Source: an uncultured Blautia sp.
GTDB lineage: Bacteria; Bacillota; Clostridia; Lachnospirales; Lachnospiraceae
Direction of reading: 5' to 3'
NCBI GenBank assembly: GCA_946629475.1
Contig: CAMOXX010000064.1
Span: 1 to 12,076 of the forward strand
DNA length: 12,076 bases
Part shown: one piece after another, positions 1 through 6,822 of the stretch
Numbering within the stretch: position 1 is the first letter of the stretch
Layout of the letters: every line of letters begins with the position of its first letter
Notes under the pieces: generated by a model
What the model was told of the DNA's origin: nothing
Databases searched by the model: none
The model's input: only the letters and a program-made list of their open reading frames with translations
Translations under genes and position numbers: made by a program

Positions 1-1020
1 GCGGAGAATATCCGCCGCTATCATGAAAAGCAGAAGGTCAACAGCTGGCTGACCATGGAGGAAGACGGAATTCTGCTCGGTCAGAAGATCACACCGATTT
101 ACTGCTCGGGCTGCTACGTGCCCGGCGGCAGGGCGGCTTATCCGTCCAGTGTCCTGATGAACCTGATTCCGGCTGAGGTCGCGGGGGTTTCCAGGATCAT
201 TGTGCTGACGCCGCCGAACGCGGAAGGCAAAGTGAACAGCGGTACGCTGGCGGCGGCGGACATCGCCGGCGCGAAGGAGATCTACAAGGTGGGCGGCGCC
301 CAGGCCATTGCGGCCATGGCGTACGGCACACAGACGATTCCGAAGGTGGACATGATTACCGGCCCCGGAAACATTTACGTAGCACTGGCCAAAAAGGCCT
401 GCTTCGGCGTCACGGGCATTGACAGCGTAGCCGGCCCGTCCGAAATTCTGGTCATCGCCGATGAGACAGCCAATCCGCGGTATATCGCCGCCGATCTGCT
501 CTCACAGGCCGAGCACGATCCGATGGCGAGCGCGATTCTGCTGACCACGTCCATGGCCTTTGCGGAGGCCGTGAGCCGGGAAATAGACGGGTTCCTGAAA
601 GAGCTGTCCCGCGCGCAGATCATCCGTGAATCACTTGAAAATTACGGCTTTATCTTTGTCAGTGAGAAGATGGACGATCTGATCGACGCGGCCAATGCCA
701 TTGCCAGTGAGCATATCGAGCTTGTAACGGAAAATCCGTATGAAGTCATGACCAGGATCCGCAATGCAGGCGCCATTTTCCTGGGAAGCTATTCCTCGGA
801 GCCGCTCGGAGACTACTACGCCGGCCCGAACCATATTTTGCCGACCAACGGAACAGCCCGCTTCTTCTCGCCGCTCGGGGTCGACACGTTTATCAAGAAG
901 AGCAGCATCATCTCTTATTCGAGAGAAGCACTTGAAAAGGTTCACACGGATATTGAGCGCTTTGCAGCGGAAGAGGGACTGACGGCACACGCCAATTCCA
1001 TCCGCGTGCGCTTTGAATGA
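1..1020 (+). CDS. hisD: Histidinol dehydrogenase, 5'-truncated by window edge
   Basis: HisD catalyses the last two steps of histidine synthesis, the NAD-dependent oxidation of L-histidinol through histidinal to histidine, as a zinc-dependent cytosolic dimer. The frame is already open at base 1 (A-E-N-I-R-R-Y) and runs to the TGA at 1018-1020. That gives about 339 residues of a family usually near 430, so roughly 90 N-terminal residues lie upstream and the in-frame ATG at 55 is internal. Visible signatures are YVPGGRAAYPSSVLMN (about 115-162), GGAQAIAAMAYGT, ITGPGNIYVA, and SQAEHD (502-519, whose Gln and His match the zinc ligands). ASEHIE (703-720) supplies the catalytic Glu-His pair, and GDYYAGPNH and the terminal GLTAHANS supply the remaining Asp and His ligands. 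All expected active-site residues in this part are present. It is followed 39 bases later by hisB, in the usual his-operon order. Confidence 0.97.
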   Translation, partial: AENIRRYHEKQKVNSWLTMEEDGILLGQKITPIYCSGCYVPGGRAAYPSSVLMNLIPAEVAGVSRIIVLTPPNAEGKVNSGTLAAADIAGAKEIYKVGGAQAIAAMAYGTQTIPKVDMITGPGNIYVALAKKACFGVTGIDSVAGPSEILVIADETANPRYIAADLLSQAEHDPMASAILLTTSMAFAEAVSREIDGFLKELSRAQIIRESLENYGFIFVSEKMDDLIDAANAIASEHIELVTENPYEVMTRIRNAGAIFLGSYSSEPLGDYYAGPNHILPTNGTARFFSPLGVDTFIKKSSIISYSREALEKVHTDIERFAAEEGLTAHANSIRVRFE

Positions 1021-1059
1021 TGTGTCAGGTCCGAAGGAGCTGAATAAAGGAGAAAACAG

Positions 1060-1653
1060 ATGCAGGAGAGAATTGCTCAGATCCGGCGCACAACCGGCGA
1101 AACCGATATTTCCATGAAGCTGAATCTGGACGGAAACGGCAGGGCCGAAATCCGGACAGGGATCGGATTCTTTGATCATATGATGGATGCTTTTGCGCGG
1201 CACGGTCTGTTTGATCTGGAACTGAATGTGGACGGTGATCTTGACGTAGACGGCCACCACAGTGTGGAGGACACCGGAATCGTGCTCGGGCAGGCAATCC
1301 GGCAGGCCATCGGCGATAAGAAGGGAATCCGCCGCTACGGTTATTTCATCCTTCCCATGGATGAGGCACTGGTCGTGTGCGCGCTGGATCTGTGCGGACG
1401 GCCGTATTTTGTCATGGAAGGAGAGCAGTTCGGCGCCCCGATGGTGGGAGATTTCGACACGCAGCTGGTGCGGGAGTTCTTTTATTCCGTCTCCTACGCA
1501 GCCGGCATGAATCTGCATTTCCGGATTCTGTCGGGCAGCAATGCGCATCACCAGATCGAGGCGATGTTCAAGTGCTTTTCCAAGGCGCTGGATCAGGCGG
1601 TCAGCTATGACGAAAGAATCACGGATGTGCTGAGTACAAAGGGGACCCTGTAA
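1060..1653 (+). CDS. hisB: Imidazoleglycerol-phosphate dehydratase
   Basis: HisB dehydrates imidazole glycerol phosphate to imidazole acetol phosphate, the sixth step of histidine synthesis; the enzyme is a manganese-dependent 24-mer. The 197-residue protein has the normal length of the monofunctional enzyme, with no phosphatase domain. The two half-repeats of the fold are clear. The first carries GIGFFDHMMDAFARHG (residues 34-49, metal ligand H40) and DGHHSVEDTG (64-73, H66, H67, E70). The second carries SNAHHQIEAMFKCFSKAL (160-177, H163, H164, E167), and the protein ends in the characteristic STKGTL. The ATG start is preceded by AAAGGAG with good spacing. It sits between hisD and the HisIE fusion, only 2 bases upstream of the latter, so translation is probably coupled. 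Confidence 0.97.
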   Translation: MQERIAQIRRTTGETDISMKLNLDGNGRAEIRTGIGFFDHMMDAFARHGLFDLELNVDGDLDVDGHHSVEDTGIVLGQAIRQAIGDKKGIRRYGYFILPMDEALVVCALDLCGRPYFVMEGEQFGAPMVGDFDTQLVREFFYSVSYAAGMNLHFRILSGSNAHHQIEAMFKCFSKALDQAVSYDERITDVLSTKGTL

Positions 1654-1655
1654 AG

Positions 1656-2951
1656 ATGAGTGAGACGAAAAAGTTCTATCCCTGTATTTTCCTGAATCAC
1701 CGCAATGCGTGTACCGGGTTTACGGATGACACGGTGGTGGACGAGGATCCGGTGCGGCTTGCAAAACGCTACTGCTCCGGCCATGCGGACGGTCTGATTG
1801 TTTTTGACCAGTCCCGCGGTGACCGGGAGCATGATGCGGCCATCGACATTCTCCGGGTGATCTGCAGCGAGGTGAAAATTCCGGTGATTGCGGCCGGCAA
1901 TATCCGCCGCCTCGAAGACGTCAAGAAGCTTCTCTATGCGGGATGCGGAATGGCTGCGCTGAATTTCTCCAGACAGGACAATATTGATCTGGCCGCAGAG
2001 GCCGCCGCACGCTTCGGAAAGGAGCGGATCGCCGCCTGTTACCGCGCGACGGATGCGATTTATGAAAACCGCGATCTGATCTGCAGCAACATCAGCCAGA
2101 TGATTCTGGTGGACGAGAAAGTCATCCCGGAAGCTCTGCAGATCCGGGAGGTTCCGGTTATTCTGTCGCTGCCGGATGTGTCCCTGGACAAAATCATGGA
2201 GTTCTTCACGCATGAAAACGTGACCGGCATCACCGGAAACGCAGTCAATGAAAATGTGGATGAGCTGCTGAGCATCAAGCAGCTGCTGACGGAGAACGGT
2301 GTGGACGTACAGATCCGGAGAGCTGTGTTTGCCTGGGATGATTTCCGGAAGAACGCGGACGGCCTGCTGCCGGTCGTCGTGCAGGAGGATGCGACGGATG
2401 AAGTCCTGATGGTTGCTTATATGAACGAGGAAGCCTATGAGACCACAATCCGAACAGGCAGAATGACTTATTATTCCCGAAGCAGAAAACAGCTCTGGGT
2501 AAAGGGCGAGACCAGTGGGCATTTCCAGTATGTGCGTTCTCTGTACGGCGACTGTGACATGGACACGCTGCTGGCCCGCGTGGATCAGGTCGGTGCCGCC
2601 TGTCACACAGGACATCATTCCTGCTTCTTCCAGGAGGATCTGCCGGATCACGCCGGCGTGCGGACAAACAATCCGCAGAAGGTGCTGCAGCAGGTCTACG
2701 AGGTGATTGAAGACCGGAAGCGTCACCCGAAGGAAGGCTCCTACACCAATTATCTGTTTGACAAGGGAATAGACAAAATCCTGAAAAAGCTTGGAGAAGA
2801 GGCCACGGAGACCGTAATTGCGGCCAAGAATCCGAATCCCACCGAGACGGTCTATGAGATGGCGGATTACCTTTATCACATGATGGTGCTGATGGTGGAA
2901 AAGGGACTGACCTGGGAAGATATTACCGCGGAACTGGCGAGACGGGAGTAG
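1656..2951 (+). CDS. hisIE: HisIE (phosphoribosyl-AMP cyclohydrolase / phosphoribosyl-ATP pyrophosphatase) with N-terminal degenerate HisF-like domain
   Basis: The 431-residue protein is about twice the length of ordinary HisIE (near 200) and has three parts. Residues 7-215 resemble a HisA/HisF beta-alpha barrel: FYPCIFLNH aligns with the PCLDVKDG start of HisF, DPVRLAKRY matches closely, and IPVIAAGNIRRLEDVKKLL matches the first phosphate loop. Residues 225-328 are HisI, with GLLPVVVQE, YYSRSRKQLWVKGETSG (272-288) and DCDMDT (299-304, metal-binding Asp) followed by Cys316 and Cys323; it opens the ring of PR-AMP. Residues 340-431 are HisE, with LGEEATE (E381, E382, E385) and YEMAD (E401, D404), the MazG-like metal site that hydrolyses PR-ATP. 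In the barrel part both catalytic Asp of HisF look replaced (Phe12 in the first motif, Tyr/Arg129-130 in the second), so HisF activity is unlikely. It starts 2 bases after hisB. The HisI and HisE calls are firm; the barrel's role is unknown. Confidence 0.93.
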   Translation: MSETKKFYPCIFLNHRNACTGFTDDTVVDEDPVRLAKRYCSGHADGLIVFDQSRGDREHDAAIDILRVICSEVKIPVIAAGNIRRLEDVKKLLYAGCGMAALNFSRQDNIDLAAEAAARFGKERIAACYRATDAIYENRDLICSNISQMILVDEKVIPEALQIREVPVILSLPDVSLDKIMEFFTHENVTGITGNAVNENVDELLSIKQLLTENGVDVQIRRAVFAWDDFRKNADGLLPVVVQEDATDEVLMVAYMNEEAYETTIRTGRMTYYSRSRKQLWVKGETSGHFQYVRSLYGDCDMDTLLARVDQVGAACHTGHHSCFFQEDLPDHAGVRTNNPQKVLQQVYEVIEDRKRHPKEGSYTNYLFDKGIDKILKKLGEEATETVIAAKNPNPTETVYEMADYLYHMMVLMVEKGLTWEDITAELARRE

Positions 2952-2968
2952 GACAGGAAGATCAGATT

Positions 2969-3862
2969 ATGGGCATGGAAGAGATCAAAAACGCGAGAAT
3001 CAAGGAGATCACTGCGGAAATCCTGCGGGATTACCAGAAGGGCAGAGCGATCGACAAAACCGACGTATTCAAACAGCCGGATAAGGAAGCCATTGTCGAT
3101 ATCGTCACCAAGCTGATGCAGATCCTGTTTCCGGGCTATTACCGCGACCGGATCTATCGCAGCTACAACTATGACAACCGCATCTCGGTGCTGATCGAGG
3201 ACGTCCTTTACAATCTCGAAAAGCAGATCACCATTGCACTCCGGTACAGCCCGGTCTATCAGGATGTGACCGAGGAGGTCGTGCGGGCGCGCGCGGAGTG
3301 CGTCGCAATTGAGTTCTTCCACCGGGTTCCGAAGCTCCGGGAATACATCGATACGGATATCCAGGCTACTTTTGACGGCGATCCCGCCGCGTTCAACACC
3401 GAAGAGATCGTTCTGTCTTATCCGGGCCTGTTTGCGACTTCTATCAACCGGATCGCACACGAGCTGTATCTGCTGCAGGTCCCGATGATCCCCCGTATCA
3501 TGACTGAGTATGCACACAGCAACACCGGCATCGATATTCACCCCGGCGCCACCATCGGGAAATATCTGATGATCGATCACGGCACCGGCATCGTCATCGG
3601 CGAGACCTCCATCATCGGAGAGCACGTCAAAATATACCAGGGCGTCACAATCGGCGCGCTGTCCACAAAGGGTGGACAGAATCTGCGCGGAAAAAAGCGC
3701 CATCCCACCATCGAGGATTACGTCACGATCTATTCCGGCGCCTCCATCCTGGGCGGTGACACGGTGATCGGAGAGGGAACGACCGTCGGTTCCAACGCAT
3801 TTATTACTTCTTCACTGGATTCAGGGACCCGGGTGAGTGCTGCCAACCATAAACAGGAATAG
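2969..3862 (+). CDS. cysE: Serine O-acetyltransferase (EpsC/CysE type)
   Basis: CysE transfers acetyl from acetyl-CoA to serine, giving O-acetylserine, the precursor of cysteine. Residues 1-165 form the helical N-terminal domain and residues 180-285 the left-handed beta-helix of hexapeptide repeats (HPGATIGKYL, GIVIGETSIIGEHVKI, GASILGGDTVIGEGTTVGS). Catalytic residues are visible: D138 in GDPAA and H204 in MIDHGTGIVIGET, plus H164 in RIAHELY. GALSTKGGQNLRGKKRHPTI is the usual acetyl-CoA-side loop. The C-terminus is short and ends in QE rather than the Ile that many CysE proteins insert into cysteine synthase, so the classic complex with CysK may not form (inference). Two ATGs, 2969 and 2975, are possible; the first follows an AGGAAG about 10 bases upstream. 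It lies 17 bases after hisIE and 10 bases before the LuxR-type gene, consistent with membership of the same transcript. Confidence 0.95.
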   Translation: MGMEEIKNARIKEITAEILRDYQKGRAIDKTDVFKQPDKEAIVDIVTKLMQILFPGYYRDRIYRSYNYDNRISVLIEDVLYNLEKQITIALRYSPVYQDVTEEVVRARAECVAIEFFHRVPKLREYIDTDIQATFDGDPAAFNTEEIVLSYPGLFATSINRIAHELYLLQVPMIPRIMTEYAHSNTGIDIHPGATIGKYLMIDHGTGIVIGETSIIGEHVKIYQGVTIGALSTKGGQNLRGKKRHPTIEDYVTIYSGASILGGDTVIGEGTTVGSNAFITSSLDSGTRVSAANHKQE

Positions 3863-3872
3863 ATTTCAGGTC

Positions 3873-5243
3873 ATGCAGGGAACGGATCAGGAAAAGAAAA
3901 AATCCGGAAGAACGGACATACAGTGCGCAGTTCTGATTGCCCTGTGCTTTCTGCTGACTTCCATGGCATGGCTTTCCTGGGAGTACCATCTGCTGACGCA
4001 GATCCCGGCACAGCTGTCGGATCTGAGCACCATGGTCGCAGGATACCTGCTGCAGGCTGCAGGCATCGGCATCTATGCGGTCCTGCTGCGGCGCGTTCCC
4101 CGGCTTCTGCACCAGATGATCCCGCTCATTCTTATTCTGCATATTCTCTGTATGATTCCGGCCGTACTGAGCCCTTTTCCCGCCGGGACGCTGGTCTTCG
4201 GACTTCTCATGAATCTGGTCTGCGGCATCATCGCGGGCTGGTATCTGCATGTTCTGACGGAATCGGCCTCTGCAGCGCATAAGGCCGCCGTCTTCGGAAC
4301 CGGATACGGCATTTCCATCCTGGCCATGTGGCTGCTTTCCCATCTGGGAAGTTCCTATTACCTGATCATCTGCATTGTTCTGACCGCGGCTGCCGTCTAC
4401 GCCGCCGTATGGTACGGAAAGACACTTGGAAAAAAGGCTGCCGGACAGGAAGCCGGCCATCCGGAAAAGAAACCGGCTGACCGCACTTTCCTGATTCTGG
4501 CGGGCGTGCTGGTCCTGCTGTTCAGCATCGTCAACAGCAGCGGCTTCGCTTTTTCGTCCGCGGATCTCGGTCAGGCGGTGAATGTCGAGTTCTCACGCCT
4601 TGCCTATGCTGCCGGACTGGTCATCGCAGGCATTGTCTCAGATCGCAGCCGGAAATACGGTGCAGTCTGCGCGCTGGCCGCGCTGATGATTCCGTTCATC
4701 ATCCTGGCCCTGCGGGGAGAACCGGTTTCTGTCGTGATTTTCTGGCTTCTGAGCTATCTGACCTTCGGATTCTATTCCGTCTTCCGGATTATCCTTTTTT
4801 CCGATATTGCCGCCGAAAGGAACCTTCTGTACCTTTCCGGCTTCGGTCTGCTGATCGGCAGAATCGGTGACGCCGCGGGAGAGACCATCTGCCTGGTCCT
4901 GGAAGAGAGGCCGGCTGTGCGCATTATTTTGACTGCCGTCCTGTTTGCGGCTGCCGTTGCTGTCTTTTTCCGGCTGTACCAGACGCTGTATGTCCCGGAG
5001 GCAGAGCAGCAGATGAGCGAGAGAGAGCGGTTTCTGCGCTTCTCCATGGAGCATGACCTCTCGGCGAGAGAGCGCGACCTGCTGCAGCTTATTCTGGACG
5101 GAAAGACGAACGGGGAGATCGCGGATCAGCTTTTCATCTCGGAAAATACCGTCAAGTTCCATGTCAAGAACATCCTTCAGAAGACCGGCTGCAGAAACCG
5201 GAACGATCTGGTCGCTGCTTACATTTCCTTCTTCCAGGCCTGA
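3873..5243 (+). CDS. Membrane-anchored LuxR-family transcriptional regulator with MFS-like N-terminal domain
   Basis: With the ATG at 3873 the protein has 456 residues. Residues 15-375 are a chain of about 12 hydrophobic segments with short loops, split by a charged central loop (183-204, rich in Lys, Glu and Gly). GIVSDRSRKYG (253-263) resembles an MFS loop motif. Residues 396-450 are a complete LuxR/GerE helix-turn-helix: LSARERDLLQLILDGKTN, then GEIADQLFISENTVKFHV and NILQKTGCRNRNDLVA. The design suggests a transporter-like sensor that regulates transcription from the membrane; the ligand is unknown. Regulators of this build are known from Eggerthellaceae and some Clostridia. The start is uncertain: an in-frame GTG at 3837 would overlap cysE by 26 bases, while the ATG lies 10 bases after the cysE stop with only a weak ribosome site, suggesting re-initiation. 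Its place at the end of a his-cysE run suggests, without proof, a link to amino-acid or sulfur status. Confidence 0.85.
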   Translation: MQGTDQEKKKSGRTDIQCAVLIALCFLLTSMAWLSWEYHLLTQIPAQLSDLSTMVAGYLLQAAGIGIYAVLLRRVPRLLHQMIPLILILHILCMIPAVLSPFPAGTLVFGLLMNLVCGIIAGWYLHVLTESASAAHKAAVFGTGYGISILAMWLLSHLGSSYYLIICIVLTAAAVYAAVWYGKTLGKKAAGQEAGHPEKKPADRTFLILAGVLVLLFSIVNSSGFAFSSADLGQAVNVEFSRLAYAAGLVIAGIVSDRSRKYGAVCALAALMIPFIILALRGEPVSVVIFWLLSYLTFGFYSVFRIILFSDIAAERNLLYLSGFGLLIGRIGDAAGETICLVLEERPAVRIILTAVLFAAAVAVFFRLYQTLYVPEAEQQMSERERFLRFSMEHDLSARERDLLQLILDGKTNGEIADQLFISENTVKFHVKNILQKTGCRNRNDLVAAYISFFQA

Positions 5244-5399
5244 AACGGCCGCCTACCCCAAAACTACCCCCTTAAAACAACAGCCTACCTTATTCAATAC
5301 TGCTGTCTGACACCGTCCTGGCTTATAAAGAATATAGAAACATTTTTTTATTCTATGTGTCGGCAGAGTCAAACAGTATCTTAAAAAGGCAGGTGAAAA
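5244..5399 (+). promoter_or_regulatory. Intergenic region with CTACC direct repeats, presumed promoter of the secreted-protein gene
   Basis: This 156-base gap separates the LuxR-type gene from the secreted protein gene. CTACC occurs at 5253, 5264 and 5285, that is 11 and 21 bases apart, close to one and two helical turns. The first two form an exact CTACCCC-AAAA-CTACCCC repeat. Downstream is AT-rich sequence with TATAAA at 5324-5329, a T7 run at 5343-5349, and a weak stem (5334-5339 with 5351-5356). I cannot name a convincing -35/-10 pair or a strong terminator. The repeats may be a regulator site, possibly for the adjacent LuxR-type protein, but that is only inference. Confidence 0.35.
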
Positions 5400-6659
5400 A
5401 TGATGAAGAGAAAGCAGGCTGTGGCTGCAGGTTTAGCCCTTTGTCTTGTGTTGTGCCATATCCCGGGGATCCGGGCGGAGGCAGCAAAAGATGTCTGGAT
5501 CGACAATACAGTCGACAACAGCGTGTCAACTGTCAGGGGAGCAATACAGATTACAGGCAGCGGCGGCGAACAGGCCGGTTATAAAGAGAAACAGACGATC
5601 AGCGAAAAAGATTTCCAGGTAACATTTTCCAATCCAAAATCCGAGGCGGTCCAGAGTGAAATCGATACCGTAACCACTGAGGTGTATAATACTGCCACTG
5701 CGATTAAAAACAGAGGCAAGAGCGGTGAGATCCACTTATCGACTACCGAAAGCACCGGCAAGGTATGGGATAACCGCAAGTATGAGACCATTGAAGACGG
5801 CGACGCGATCCTGATCGGTGATACAGACTACATCACCGGCGGTTACGGCGTGCCGTCAGGGGATATGACCCAGACGCATATTGCTTCGGGTGATTACGGA
5901 AAAGAGACATTCTACCTGGTAGAAGTCAACGGCTGGGTCAGCGGCTGGGACATCGCCGTGACCAATGACGGAAACGGCACAGCTTCCGCGGATCTGACGG
6001 CCAGCCTTCAGGATGAAACCGTCTCCATCACAGCCACGCCCAACGGCGGATACAAGTTCAAAAACTGGGAAGTCGTCTCCGGCGGTGCGTCGCTTGGCAG
6101 CTCCACGTCCGCATCCACAAGCTTTATGATGCCCGGTGCAGATGTTCAGCTGAAAGCGGTTTTTGAACAGGAGAATCAGGAGGAGCCTGGAGATCCCGTT
6201 GAGCCTGAAAATCCCGGGCAGTCGGATCAGCCCGAAAAGCCTGTACAGAACGGCGGACAGCATACACACACCTATGAGTGGATGGTGATCAAACAGCCAA
6301 CTGTAAAAGACGACGGCGAAAAAGTCTACGCCTGCACGCAGTGCGGTGCGGTTTATCAGGGCGTTCTGCTTTCCGGATATCCGGAATTCCTGAATGACGC
6401 AGCAGCCAGAATCAGGAGCGCTGCCCCGAATGCGACAGTCCTGATCAGCACCGAGCGCTGGATCAGCATCAACAGCACAGTTCTGGACGAGCTCGCAAAG
6501 CGCACAGATGTCACCCTGGTCATTGAATATGTCGACCACGGCGCAAAGTACAGAGTGGCCATTCCGGCAGGGACGAATCCTGAGACCCTGAAGGATGAGC
6601 AGGGATACGCGGGCTTCAGATTCCTTGCAGTCAAATTCGGAGCTGCGCCGGTACAGTAA
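5400..6659 (+). CDS. Secreted protein with Listeria-Bacteroides-type repeat, His/Cys motif and C-terminal module shared with the facing gene
   Basis: This 419-residue protein has a signal peptide (MMKRK, hydrophobic 7-24, likely cut near residues 26-29), so it is exported. Residues 30-180 match no family I recognise. Residues 185-256 look like a bacterial repeat of the Listeria-Bacteroides/InlB-B type: ITATPNGGYKFKNWEV, then SFMMPGADVQLKAVFE. A Pro/Glu/Gln-rich linker follows (257-286). HTHTYEW (288-294) with YACTQCGAVY (310-319) forms a His-x-His...Cys-x-x-Cys pattern typical of clostridial surface proteins, possibly metal-binding. Residues 335-413 (APNATVLIS, RTDVTLVIEY, YRVAIPAGT, GYAGFRFLAVKFG) are a module also present at the end of the convergent gene. 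There is no LPXTG or C-terminal membrane anchor, so it is either released or held non-covalently. GGCAGGTG precedes two consecutive ATGs (5400 and 5403), either of which could be used. Function unknown. Confidence 0.85.
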   Translation: MMKRKQAVAAGLALCLVLCHIPGIRAEAAKDVWIDNTVDNSVSTVRGAIQITGSGGEQAGYKEKQTISEKDFQVTFSNPKSEAVQSEIDTVTTEVYNTATAIKNRGKSGEIHLSTTESTGKVWDNRKYETIEDGDAILIGDTDYITGGYGVPSGDMTQTHIASGDYGKETFYLVEVNGWVSGWDIAVTNDGNGTASADLTASLQDETVSITATPNGGYKFKNWEVVSGGASLGSSTSASTSFMMPGADVQLKAVFEQENQEEPGDPVEPENPGQSDQPEKPVQNGGQHTHTYEWMVIKQPTVKDDGEKVYACTQCGAVYQGVLLSGYPEFLNDAAARIRSAAPNATVLISTERWISINSTVLDELAKRTDVTLVIEYVDHGAKYRVAIPAGTNPETLKDEQGYAGFRFLAVKFGAAPVQ

Positions 6660-6701
6660 GGAATAATTACTGCCTGAGCCCGACATAGAAAACAGTTTCA
6701 G

Positions 6702-6741
6702 AAAAAGCGTGCCATGTCTGAAAAGACACGGCACGCTTTTT
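6702..6741. terminator. Bidirectional intrinsic terminator between convergent secreted-protein genes
   Basis: The arms AAAAAGCGTGCCATGTCT (6702-6719) and AGACACGGCACGCTTTTT (6724-6741) form an 18-bp stem with one mismatch around a GAAA tetraloop. Five A on the left and five T on the right give a U-tract in both directions. It lies 43 bases after the stop of the + strand gene and 73 bases past the stop of the - strand gene, so it can end both transcripts. Confidence 0.93.
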
Positions 6742-6745
6742 ATGT

Positions 6746-6822
6746 TCAGTTCAGTAGTATTTGCACGATTATGCGGTTATATCAGTTCAGATTTGTATGC
6801 CCACACGGTTGTTTCAGTTCAG
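6746..6822 (-). repeat. Three copies of CTGAACTGA at the 3' end of the Ig-like gene
   Basis: The nonamer TCAGTTCAG on the + strand (CTGAACTGA on the - strand) occurs at 6746-6754, 6782-6790 and 6814-6822, with start-to-start distances of 36 and 32 bases. The copy at 6814 contains the stop codon of the - strand gene. The flanks of the last two copies also agree (CGGTT before, TGTA after, with a few changes), which suggests an imperfect tandem duplication of the gene's last bases. The whole stretch lies between that stop and the shared terminator. Confidence 0.6.

Noticed and set aside
2952..2968. Riboswitch or T-box leader before cysE
   Set aside because: Only 17 bases separate it from hisIE, too few for any structured leader.
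631..3703. Long open frames on the - strand opposite hisD, hisB, hisIE and cysE
   Set aside because: They lie opposite genes with clear family motifs, have His/Asp/Arg-rich low-quality compositions and lack ribosome sites. They reflect codon bias of the real genes.
5331..5360. T7 run with a weak stem as terminator of the LuxR-type gene
   Set aside because: The stem is only six A/T-rich pairs and the T-run lies in its loop, not after it. No GC-rich hairpin precedes the T-run.
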